DNA of 64,000 bases from Kriegella sp965368185. Lineage in GTDB: Bacteria; Bacteroidota; Bacteroidia; Flavobacteriales; Flavobacteriaceae. Location: NCBI GenBank assembly GCA_965368185.1, contig CBDULZ010000010.1, positions 19,618 to 83,617 of the forward strand, written 5' to 3'. How positions within the stretch are numbered: the stretch's first letter is position 1; every line of letters starts with the position of its first letter. The notes below the pieces were generated by a model that did no database searches, had not been told where the DNA came from, and saw only the letters and a program-made list of their open reading frames with translations. The translations under genes and the position numbers were made by a program. This document shows positions 26,181 through 34,384 of the stretch, piece by piece.

Positions 26181-27001
26181 AGCACTGTTGATAGACTCAA
26201 TACCAGAATGGCCCAAAAAATCGGGACTCCTTCTACCCAGAACGATGCAAAATACTTAGATTGATTTCTTTTTGTAATAAACATCATACTCCCCAAAACC
26301 AAAAATAGAACACCTCTACTTATAACTTCAAGTTGGCTAAGGTCGTCTTTTAAGAGCGTCAAAAAGAAAAAAGGCACCGTAGCGAAGGCTCCAAAAATTT
26401 TGGTTCTAGCCACACCATAACGTTGAGGTAACGTATGTAATTCGGGCGCATCGAATTTTAAATCCCTGATTTCGAAGGGTACAATTAGTATTAAAACCAA
26501 AATAAATCGTTGTATCACTTCTACAATCACATCCCAAGAAATACTTCCATTAGCTTGCAATACTGGCAAAAGCACTGTAGTACCGGCCCAAACCAAAGCT
26601 ACAGGAAAAATTTTAAAACCACCAAAACTTCTTAAGTTTTTGGTTCCCGGCAAAACAGGAAGCGCGTAAAGCGCGATCAAAAGTGAAAGAACACCCAAAA
26701 CAAGTAAAACGTCAAAATGTAGAAAGAAGGCGAGATAAAAAGCAATACCCAAACAAACCAAACTGAAAATTTGAATGTTCTTATGATAGCGGTTGGACAA
26801 TAATTTATACTTGTCGACTTCGACACCATATTTCATAAAATTGTAACAGGCAATGGTAGCACAAAAGACGAAGCCGAACAAATAATGTTCAACCTCGATA
26901 TTCAAAAAGTAGGTAGAAACCCAGAGGAGCGAATAAACCGCCAAAGCGACATGTATACTGGCGTCTATGTAAAAATCAAAAAAATATCTTAGTTTCTTCA
27001 T
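26177..27001 (-). CDS. UbiA-like polytopic membrane protein
   Basis: A 274-residue protein with about eight hydrophobic helices. The ATG at 27001 is preferred over an adjacent TTG. The pattern resembles UbiA prenyltransferases. After the fifth or sixth helix the segment PFEIRDLKFDAPELHTLPQRYG corresponds to the second Asp-rich motif. The first motif (NDxxDxxxD) is degenerate here (NFMKYGVEVDKY). Substrate binding is therefore doubtful and the reaction unknown. It lies in the inner membrane, convergent with the sigma/anti-sigma pair; its stop overlaps theirs within TTTAA. Confidence 0.65.
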   Translation of the reverse strand: MKKLRYFFDFYIDASIHVALAVYSLLWVSTYFLNIEVEHYLFGFVFCATIACYNFMKYGVEVDKYKLLSNRYHKNIQIFSLVCLGIAFYLAFFLHFDVLLVLGVLSLLIALYALPVLPGTKNLRSFGGFKIFPVALVWAGTTVLLPVLQANGSISWDVIVEVIQRFILVLILIVPFEIRDLKFDAPELHTLPQRYGVARTKIFGAFATVPFFFLTLLKDDLSQLEVISRGVLFLVLGSMMFITKRNQSKYFASFWVEGVPIFWAILVLSLSTVL

Positions 27002-27098
27002 CAAATAAAGGACGTGGAGTGTTTATAACCTTCCGTTTTGGTTAAAAACTTTATCCAATAGACCTTTCCAAGGTATCTATTTTACGAGAATTAATAAC

Positions 27099-27106
27099 TA
27101 ATTTTG
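27099..27106 (+). promoter_or_regulatory. -7 box TAATTTTG for gcvP
   Basis: A TAnnTTTG match 32 bp before the ATG at 27139. A GTG in frame at 27106 shares its last base and is therefore not the start. Confidence 0.5.
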
Positions 27107-27138
27107 TGCACGTTTATTTTAAGACAACAGCATTATTT

Positions 27139-29988
27139 ATGAGGACGGACGTGTTTGCAAAGCGCCATATCGGCATCAAGGAAGAAGACCTTCAACATAT
27201 GTTAGCGACCATTGGTGTCGATAATTTGGAACAACTCATCAATGAGACGCTTCCGGATGATATACGGCTAAAAGCGTCACTCGGTCTGTCGGATGCCATG
27301 AGCGAGCATAAATTTCTGGCCCATATTCAAGAGTTATCCCTAAAAAACAAAATTTTTCGTTCCTATATAGGTTTAGGCTACCATGAGTGCTTAACCCCAT
27401 CGGCGATAAAAAGAAATATTCTTGAAAACCCAGGTTGGTATACCGCTTATACACCGTACCAAGCTGAAATAGCGCAAGGCCGCCTTGAGGCTTTGTTGAA
27501 TTTTCAGACCATGATATGTGATCTTACGGCAATGGAGCTTGCCAATGCCTCGCTATTGGACGAAAGTACGGCGGCCGCTGAAGCCATGACCATGCTATTC
27601 GATCTACGCACCAGACAACAAAAAAAGGATGATGTGGTTAATTTTTTTGTGTCGGAGGAAGTATTGCCCCAGACCCTATCGCTTTTACAAACACGATCAG
27701 TGCCTTTGGGTATTGAGCTTGTAATTGGCAACCATAATGAATTCAGTTTTACATCTGATTACTATGGGGCTTTACTACAATACCCAGGGAAATATGGCGA
27801 AGTATATGACTACACCCATTTCGTTGCCAGAGCGAAAGAGAATGACATAAAAGTCGCCGTTTCAGCTGATATTTTAAGCTTGGTATTGCTGACTCCTCCC
27901 GGTGAATTTGGGGTAGATGTCGTTGTTGGCACCACCCAGCGTTTCGGTATTCCTCTAGGATACGGGGGGCCTCACGCCGCATTTTTTGCCACAAAAGAAG
28001 ACTACAAAAGAAATATTCCTGGTAGAATTATTGGCTTGACCAAAGATACGGATGGAAATCCCGCCCTACGAATGGCACTTCAGACCCGTGAACAACATAT
28101 TAAGCGAGACAAAGCAACATCGAATATTTGCACGGCCCAAGTGCTATTGGCGGTCATGGCAGGAATGTATGCCGTCTACCATGGTCCAAAAGGGTTACGG
28201 TACATTGCAAAAAAAGTCCATACAACAGCCATTACCCTTGCGCACAACTTGAAGCAATTGGGTTTCGAGCAAGTTAACAACGTGTATTTTGACACCATCC
28301 TCGTAAAGGCGGATACAGGTGTCATACGGCCTATTGCCGAAAAACATCAGGTAAATTTCCTTTATGTGGATGGGGAAACGATTTCAATTTCCGTTAACGA
28401 AGCGACCTCACTGAAAGACCTTGAACAAATTGTCACCGTTTTTTCCGAAGCTTCGAGCAAAGAATCCTTACAGATAGGCCACTTACTTACCGAATCTGTC
28501 ATTTCGGGCCCTATACTACGTCTATCTCCCTATTTGGAGAACGAGGTTTTTAACTCCTATCATTCAGAGACTGAATTTATGCGCTATGTCAAAAAATTGG
28601 AGCGAAAAGACTTGGCCTTAAATCATTCGATGATCTCGCTTGGATCTTGTACCATGAAATTAAATGCGGCTTCAGAAATGTTACCGTTGAGTATGCCCCA
28701 TTGGGCCAATATACACCCTTTTGCGCCCATAGATCAAGCCGAAGGGTATCAGACCATGCTAAAGGCGTTAGAAAATGATTTGACCGCTATAACAGGATTT
28801 GCTGCGACATCGTTGCAGCCAAATTCAGGGGCACAAGGAGAATATGCAGGTTTAATGACGATTCGAGCCTACCATGAATCAAGAAACGAAGGGCATCGGA
28901 ACATCTGTATCATTCCCGCATCGGCCCATGGTACCAATCCTGCTTCGGCGGTTATGGCCGGCATGAAGGTCGTAGTAACGAAAACAGATGAAAAAGGCAA
29001 TATTGACGTTACCGATTTAAAGGAAAAAGCATTGCTCCATAAAGATAATCTCGCCGCCCTAATGGTGACTTATCCGTCTACACACGGGGTTTTCGAATCT
29101 TCCATAAAAGAAGTTACACAACTCATTCATGACAATGGAGGCCAGGTATATATGGATGGTGCGAATATGAACGCCCAGGTCGGGCTTACAAACCCTGCTA
29201 CGATAGGGGCCGATGTCTGCCACTTGAACCTTCATAAAACCTTTGCCATTCCGCACGGTGGTGGAGGCCCGGGTGTCGGGCCCATTTGCGTGGCCAAGCA
29301 ATTGGCTCCATTTTTGCCAGGCAACCCTGTGATTACCACCGGAGGCAAAAAGGCAATTTCGGCAATTTCTGCCGCTCCATGGGGTAGTGCTTTGGTTTGC
29401 CTAATTTCCTATGGATATATTAAGATGTTAGGTGAAAGCGGACTAACCCAATCTACTAAAGTTGCCATTCTAAATGCCAACTATATTAAGCATCGGTTAA
29501 GCGGTAAATTCGATGTACTCTATACTGGTGAACAAGGTCGTGCCGCACACGAAATGATCATCGACTGCAGACCGTTCAAGAAGAACGGTATCGAAGTGTC
29601 GGATATTGCAAAACGATTGATGGACTATGGTTTTCACGCTCCTACGGTATCCTTTCCCGTAGCAGGCACGCTTATGATAGAACCTACGGAAAGCGAAAGT
29701 CTGGCCGAACTAGACCGTTTCTGTGATGCGATGCTATCGATACGCGAAGAAATCGATACAGCTTCGATCGATGAACCGAACAACGTTTTGAAAAATGCTC
29801 CGCACACATTGGCCATGCTTACCAACGATGAGTGGAGTTTTCCTTATTCGAGACAAAAGGCTGCCTTTCCGTTACCCTATGTATCTGAAAACAAATTCTG
29901 GCCGTCAGTGCGCCGCGTCGATGATGCCTATGGAGACCGTAATTTAATTTGTACTTGTGCACCCATAGAAGCATATGTGGAGGTCTAA
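27139..29988 (+). CDS. gcvP: Glycine dehydrogenase (aminomethyl-transferring), P-protein
   Basis: A 949-residue full-length, single-chain P-protein. It starts MRTDVFAKRHIG, as usual. The two homologous PLP-fold halves are both visible. The catalytic half has LNLHKTFAIPHGGGGPGVGP with the PLP Lys near residue 700. Other conserved parts are SLGSCTMKLNAASEM and PNSGAQGEYAGL. It decarboxylates glycine and passes the aminomethyl group to the lipoyl H-protein. gcvT and gcvH are not next to it in this window. No glycine riboswitch is seen in the short leader. Confidence 0.96.
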   Translation: MRTDVFAKRHIGIKEEDLQHMLATIGVDNLEQLINETLPDDIRLKASLGLSDAMSEHKFLAHIQELSLKNKIFRSYIGLGYHECLTPSAIKRNILENPGWYTAYTPYQAEIAQGRLEALLNFQTMICDLTAMELANASLLDESTAAAEAMTMLFDLRTRQQKKDDVVNFFVSEEVLPQTLSLLQTRSVPLGIELVIGNHNEFSFTSDYYGALLQYPGKYGEVYDYTHFVARAKENDIKVAVSADILSLVLLTPPGEFGVDVVVGTTQRFGIPLGYGGPHAAFFATKEDYKRNIPGRIIGLTKDTDGNPALRMALQTREQHIKRDKATSNICTAQVLLAVMAGMYAVYHGPKGLRYIAKKVHTTAITLAHNLKQLGFEQVNNVYFDTILVKADTGVIRPIAEKHQVNFLYVDGETISISVNEATSLKDLEQIVTVFSEASSKESLQIGHLLTESVISGPILRLSPYLENEVFNSYHSETEFMRYVKKLERKDLALNHSMISLGSCTMKLNAASEMLPLSMPHWANIHPFAPIDQAEGYQTMLKALENDLTAITGFAATSLQPNSGAQGEYAGLMTIRAYHESRNEGHRNICIIPASAHGTNPASAVMAGMKVVVTKTDEKGNIDVTDLKEKALLHKDNLAALMVTYPSTHGVFESSIKEVTQLIHDNGGQVYMDGANMNAQVGLTNPATIGADVCHLNLHKTFAIPHGGGGPGVGPICVAKQLAPFLPGNPVITTGGKKAISAISAAPWGSALVCLISYGYIKMLGESGLTQSTKVAILNANYIKHRLSGKFDVLYTGEQGRAAHEMIIDCRPFKKNGIEVSDIAKRLMDYGFHAPTVSFPVAGTLMIEPTESESLAELDRFCDAMLSIREEIDTASIDEPNNVLKNAPHTLAMLTNDEWSFPYSRQKAAFPLPYVSENKFWPSVRRVDDAYGDRNLICTCAPIEAYVEV

Positions 29989-30153
29989 AAAGTAGAAATA
30001 GTATACTGTCTTCGGGCTGTCTGTAATTGTGAAGGGTTCTCAAGTAAGAAATTATACACCTTCCACATTCCTGTGAACATCATATTACCTGAAACACAGC
30101 AACCATATTGACAGAGTGTTGCCGTATCTTGTATGATACAAAACATAAGCACC

Positions 30154-31212
30154 ATGAATATTGGTATAATAGGAACAGGTTGTTACGTTCCTTCCCAAGT
30201 TATAGAAAACAATGACTTCGCCGAACACGAATTTTTTACTGCCGACGGCTCCTCCTTTCCGCAATCCAATGCGGTGATTATAAAGAAATTTAAATCGATA
30301 ACGGGAATCGGAGAAAGAAGATACGCAAAAGACCATCAGAATACTTCCGACCTCGCCTTTTACGCCGCCGAAAAAGCGATTTCCGATGCCAATATCGACA
30401 AAGAGCAATTAGATTACATCATTTTTGCCCACAATTTTGGCGATGTGCCCTTTGGAAAATCCCAAGCGGATACCGTGCCTACTTTGGCGACACGGGTAAA
30501 GCATCATCTTGAAATAAAAAATCCAAAATGCGTTGCCTACGATATATTATTCGGTTGCCCGGGTTGGATCGAGGGTGTGATACAGGCAAACGCATTTATC
30601 AAAAGTGGTATAGCACAAAAGTGTCTGGTTATAGGTGCAGAAACGCTATCGAGGGTCGTTGACCCCAATGACCGAGACTCCATGATTTATTCCGATGGAG
30701 CGGGTGCGGCGATAATCGCGAAATCCGATGAAGGCGGCTCAATTTTAGCCCATAATTCTGCCACCTACGCCAATGGAGAAGCGAATTATCTGTTTTTTGG
30801 ACCATCGTATGACAAAACTTCCCAAAAGGATACCAGTTATATAAAAATGTACGGCCGAAAAATCTATGAATTTGCACTGACACATGTACCGCAAGGAATG
30901 AAAGATTGCCTAGACTCTAGTGGTATTTCGATCGGAGATGTAAAAAAAATCATAATTCATCAGGCCAATGAAAAAATGGATGAAGCGATTGTCAAACGTT
31001 TCTATAAATTATATGCACTTAAAGTGCCTGCAGACATCATGCCAATGAGCATCGAAAAATTGGGAAATAGTTCGGTAGCCACCATCCCCACCCTCTTCGA
31101 CATGGTAAAAAACGGAAAACTTAAAAATCAAAGCTTCAAAAAAGGAGATGTTATTATCTTTGCCAGTGTTGGCGCAGGAATGAACGTCAATGCGATGGTT
31201 TATAGATATTAA
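30154..31212 (+). CDS. 3-oxoacyl-ACP synthase III family (KASIII/FabH-like) enzyme
   Basis: A 352-residue thiolase-fold enzyme with an intact Cys-His-Asn set: Cys135 in LFGCPGW, His269 in IIHQANEKM, Asn305 in LGNSSVA. The start MNIGIIGTGCYVPS fits family N termini; an ATG 21 bp upstream is possible. It differs from housekeeping FabH in an N-terminal segment (NDFAEHEFFTADGSSFPQSN) and in the GDVPFGKSQADTVP region. It is probably a specialised condensing enzyme rather than the main FabH. It is followed after 5 bp by a methyltransferase and then a GT2 enzyme, an apparent three-gene operon. Product unknown. Confidence 0.85.
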   Translation: MNIGIIGTGCYVPSQVIENNDFAEHEFFTADGSSFPQSNAVIIKKFKSITGIGERRYAKDHQNTSDLAFYAAEKAISDANIDKEQLDYIIFAHNFGDVPFGKSQADTVPTLATRVKHHLEIKNPKCVAYDILFGCPGWIEGVIQANAFIKSGIAQKCLVIGAETLSRVVDPNDRDSMIYSDGAGAAIIAKSDEGGSILAHNSATYANGEANYLFFGPSYDKTSQKDTSYIKMYGRKIYEFALTHVPQGMKDCLDSSGISIGDVKKIIIHQANEKMDEAIVKRFYKLYALKVPADIMPMSIEKLGNSSVATIPTLFDMVKNGKLKNQSFKKGDVIIFASVGAGMNVNAMVYRY

Positions 31213-31217
31213 GAAAT

Positions 31218-31748
31218 ATGTACGAGAATACATTTCCAAGCAAACGGTTTCAACACACCTTAGCTTTTCTTCAAAAACACATTTCCAAAGATGAGCCCAT
31301 TCTTGATCTAGGCGTTGAGAATCCCTTTTCCAAAATAATGAAAGAACAGGGCTACAATGTAAAAAACACTAAAGGGGAAGATTTAGATGTTGATTTTTCG
31401 TCCGTGACCCAAACCAAAGCACAAGTTGTTACCGCTTTTGAGATTTTCGAACACCTTTTGGCTCCTTTTAATGTGTTGCGGGAAATAAACGCGGATAAGT
31501 TGGTAGCGAGCATTCCGTTGAAGTTATGGTTTTCACCCGCGTACAGGAGTAAGACCGACCCTTGGGATCGTCATTACCATGAGTTTGAAGATTGGCAATT
31601 CGATTGGCTTTTAGAGAAATCGGGATGGGTCATAAAAGACCGGGCAAAATGGACCAACCCGGTTAAAAAACTAGGACTCCGCCCATTACTACGTAGTTTT
31701 ACGCCGAGGTATTATATTGTTTACGCCACACGAAAAAAGGATGAATAA
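31218..31748 (+). CDS. Class I SAM-dependent methyltransferase-like protein
   Basis: A 176-residue protein with a methyltransferase fold. Motif I is divergent, ILDLGVENPFSKIM rather than DxGxGxG. VTAFEIFEHLLAPFNVLREI is the usual post-motif helix of Methyltransf_11/23 members. A conserved-looking DPWDRHYHEFEDWQFDWLLEKSG segment closes the fold. It lies 5 bp after the KASIII gene and 41 bp before the GT2 gene. Substrate unknown; methyl transfer itself is inferred, given the weak glycine motif. Confidence 0.75.
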   Translation: MYENTFPSKRFQHTLAFLQKHISKDEPILDLGVENPFSKIMKEQGYNVKNTKGEDLDVDFSSVTQTKAQVVTAFEIFEHLLAPFNVLREINADKLVASIPLKLWFSPAYRSKTDPWDRHYHEFEDWQFDWLLEKSGWVIKDRAKWTNPVKKLGLRPLLRSFTPRYYIVYATRKKDE

Positions 31749-31789
31749 AGAACTCTGATTTCCTATTTACGATTTCACATTTGAATGAT

Positions 31790-32641
31790 ATGGATTACTA
31801 TATAATCATTCCGGCACATGACGAAGAGGTCTTTTTGGCAGATACCCTTAATTCTGTATTGCGACAGACCTTACAACCTAAAAAGGTTGTTGTGGTGAAC
31901 GACAATTCTACAGATACCACGGAAGTCATCATCAATCAATTTATGGGACTAAGCCCTATTATTCAGAAACTTAACACCACTTCTTCAGAAGTACATATGC
32001 CTGGAAGCAAGGTCGTCACCGCCTTTGGCAAAGGTTTGGAACTATTGGACAAAAACTATGATTTTTTGGTTAAAATGGATGCTGACATCATTTTGCCCGA
32101 CTATTATTTTGAGCGTATCGCCTATATCTTTAAGGGGCATCCTGAAGTAGGCATAGCGGGTGGATTTATTTACGAAAAAGATTCGAATGGAACGTGGCAG
32201 CTGAACCACCCTATGAATAAAAATCATGTGCGTGGCGCGTTCAAGGCGTATTCGAAAAATTGTTTTGAAGCCATTGGCGGACTTAGAAATGCCATGGGAT
32301 GGGATACTGTCGATGAATTATTGGCGCAATATCATGGGTTTGATATTTTTACTGACACTACTCTAAAAGTTAAGCACTTGCGGCCAACTGGTGCGGCCTA
32401 TAATAAAAAAGCAAAATTGTTGCAAGGAGAAGCCATGTACCGAATGCGTTATGGGTTTATTATTACTTTGATAGCCTCTTTAAAAATGGCGTGGAAACAG
32501 AAAAAGGGACATGCCTTTCTAGATAACATGGAAGGTTATTTTCTTGCGGAAAAGGCAAAAAAACCCTATTTAATTTCAAAAGAACAGGGTAAGTTCATTC
32601 GGCAACTACGTTGGAAAAATATCAAAAAGAGATTTGTCTAA
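31790..32641 (+). CDS. Glycosyltransferase family 2
   Basis: A 283-residue GT-A glycosyltransferase. It has the N-terminal PAHDEEVFLADTLNSVL, the NDNSTDTT loop, the metal motif DADI near residue 95 and a later GWDTVDEL acidic segment. The ATG was chosen over an in-frame TTG nine bases upstream. There is no signal or clear membrane helix, so it probably works on the cytoplasmic face. With the KASIII-like enzyme and methyltransferase upstream it suggests a modified lipid or glycolipid pathway, but the acceptor is unknown. Confidence 0.85.
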   Translation: MDYYIIIPAHDEEVFLADTLNSVLRQTLQPKKVVVVNDNSTDTTEVIINQFMGLSPIIQKLNTTSSEVHMPGSKVVTAFGKGLELLDKNYDFLVKMDADIILPDYYFERIAYIFKGHPEVGIAGGFIYEKDSNGTWQLNHPMNKNHVRGAFKAYSKNCFEAIGGLRNAMGWDTVDELLAQYHGFDIFTDTTLKVKHLRPTGAAYNKKAKLLQGEAMYRMRYGFIITLIASLKMAWKQKKGHAFLDNMEGYFLAEKAKKPYLISKEQGKFIRQLRWKNIKKRFV

Positions 32642-32772
32642 TACCCAATTTCGGTTGGTTTGTCAAACCTTATCTATTTTAACCACTATCGCACTTCAGA
32701 CGACACCTATCTTTCTATAAACAAAACCTCTTCACTCTTTGACACTACCCAAAAAACTTAATTTCATGGTAT

Positions 32773-32801
32773 AAAAAAACCGCCCAATACATTGAACGGT
32801 T
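32773..32801 (-). terminator. Rho-independent terminator of the bamA-ompH operon
   Basis: Read leftward, AACCG (32801-32797) pairs with CGGTT (32782-32778), with an inner CAAT/ATTG pairing and a T7 run at 32779-32773. An outer TGGTATAAA/TTTATACCA repeat encloses it. Confidence 0.75.
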
Positions 32802-32825
32802 GTTATCCTTTATACCAGAACTTAA

Positions 32826-33335
32826 TTAAAGCCCCAGTTCCTTTTTTACATCAGGTAAAAGATCTTTCCCATTGGCAACGATCAAACCACTACCCGGTTG
32901 TGCATCAACAACGTAGTCGTACCCTTGTGCTGTAGCAACCTTTTCGATGGCCGCTTTTGCCTTTTCCGAGATAGGAGCGAACAATTCACCTTGCTTTTTC
33001 TGTAGCTCTTGACGAGCTGCCTGCTCTGCCTCTCCAATACTCTTTTCGAAACCCTGAAGCTCTTGAGCTCTTTTTTCATTCTCCTCTGGAGTTTTAGAAG
33101 GAGCTTCGTTCTGATATAGTGTTACCTTGTTACGCAATTCGGTCATAGAACTCTCGATATCGGCACCATAAGTTTCTTGCAACTTCTTAAGCTCGGTTTC
33201 GGCCGACTTCATCTCCGGCATTGCCGACAATAATTTTGTCACATCGATATGTGCAATTTTGCTTTGTGCGTTTACAAAACTAGTAGCGGCTACAAATAAT
33301 ACTAAGGCAACGGCTATTTTCTTTACTTTCTTCAT
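32826..33335 (-). CDS. OmpH/Skp family periplasmic chaperone (short copy)
   Basis: A 169-residue exported protein with a Sec signal ending SFVNAQ. The mature protein has the Skp pattern: an initial strand SKIAHIDVTKLL, a long coiled-coil helix hairpin (about residues 40-125, rich in Glu/Lys/Gln) and a closing YDYVVDAQPG strand. Skp/OmpH trimers carry unfolded outer-membrane proteins through the periplasm to BamA. It is the last gene of the leftward operon and sits next to a longer paralogue, the usual Flavobacteriia arrangement. Confidence 0.92.
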   Translation of the reverse strand: MKKVKKIAVALVLFVAATSFVNAQSKIAHIDVTKLLSAMPEMKSAETELKKLQETYGADIESSMTELRNKVTLYQNEAPSKTPEENEKRAQELQGFEKSIGEAEQAARQELQKKQGELFAPISEKAKAAIEKVATAQGYDYVVDAQPGSGLIVANGKDLLPDVKKELGL

Positions 33336-33457
33336 GATTTTTAGTTAAAAAAATTTTAGTGTTAATTTTTGGTTGATGTATTCTCGTTTTGGTTAATCTA
33401 AATTAATTCTTTCTATCAATATTCAATTGCTGTTCAACCTACAGCTTCTCTTTTTAT

Positions 33458-34294
33458 TTAATTTTCGTCTTCGTTCTCCCCATCATCCGTATTTGCATTA
33501 CGTTCTTCCAGCTTCTCTTTTCTTTTGGCTTCCCGTTCCTCCAAGAGTTTTGCCCTACGGGCTTCATATGCTTTTTTACGTTCTTCCCTAAGCTTTAACT
33601 GTTCGGCTCTTTTCTCGTCTGCCGATTTAACCCGTTCTTCCGCAGCTTGCTCCGCCTTTTCCTGGCGTTCTTTGAGCGCATCGCTTATTACATCTTCATC
33701 GGGCTCTTCCTCAAAATCATCCAAACGACTTCTGGTGTCAGCTTTTTGCCTCGGTTGGCTTACTTTTCTCGTTCTTGCAATACCCCTGAGAATCAAATCA
33801 CTTATATCGTGTCTTTTTTCAGAGTACAACATTACAACATCCGCAGATTTATCAAAAATAAAATCATATTTTTTATTAGCGCCGATTTTTTGCACTTCAT
33901 TGAAAACCTGATCTTGAATCGGCTGGATCAACCGACGTTTTTGCAACACCAAATCTCCTTGCGGACCGAAACGGTCTTGTTGGTATTCCAACATTTCCTT
34001 TTCCATTATTTCAATTTCCTCTTCTCGCTCGCTGATCAATTCGTCGGTCAAAAGCACTTTCTCCGCCATCAAATCTTTCTTCATTTGGGCTACGGCACTC
34101 TGTTTCTGCTCAATCTCTACCTTCCACTTCTGCACCTTGACTTCCAACTGCTCACCGGCATCTCTATATTCTTCAACATTTTCAAGGATATATTCCATAT
34201 CGACATAGCCGATCCGAACACCACGTTGCGCGTGAACATTTGCAGCAAATACCACTGCAGTCAGAATGACAAGAACTTTTACTTTTGACTTCAT
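33458..34294 (-). CDS. OmpH/Skp family chaperone with long charged C-terminal tail
   Basis: A 278-residue paralogue of the next gene, with a signal peptide ending VHAQ. Residues 25-180 form the Skp core: RIGYVDMEYIL strand, coiled coil, YDFIFDKSADVVML strand. The last 90 or so residues are an extra tail of Arg/Lys/Glu-rich heptad-like repeats (ERQEKAEQAAEER, KLLEEREAKRKEK) ending in an acidic DDGENEDEN. The tail is predicted to be a single long helix, perhaps a partner-binding extension. It lies directly after bamA. Confidence 0.9.
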   Translation of the reverse strand: MKSKVKVLVILTAVVFAANVHAQRGVRIGYVDMEYILENVEEYRDAGEQLEVKVQKWKVEIEQKQSAVAQMKKDLMAEKVLLTDELISEREEEIEIMEKEMLEYQQDRFGPQGDLVLQKRRLIQPIQDQVFNEVQKIGANKKYDFIFDKSADVVMLYSEKRHDISDLILRGIARTRKVSQPRQKADTRSRLDDFEEEPDEDVISDALKERQEKAEQAAEERVKSADEKRAEQLKLREERKKAYEARRAKLLEEREAKRKEKLEERNANTDDGENEDEN

Positions 34295-34384
34295 TTTACT
34301 ATTCGTTTTATCTAAAGAAAATATCGTGCCAAAATTAATAAATAATTTAAAATGAACCGATTAGCTCATCACACGACTCCTAAA

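Noticed and set aside
33647..34288. 213-residue open frame opposite the longer ompH gene
   Set aside because: It is Phe/Leu-rich and lies fully antisense to a well-supported Skp-family gene; the Lys/Glu-rich coding strand creates such frames by chance.
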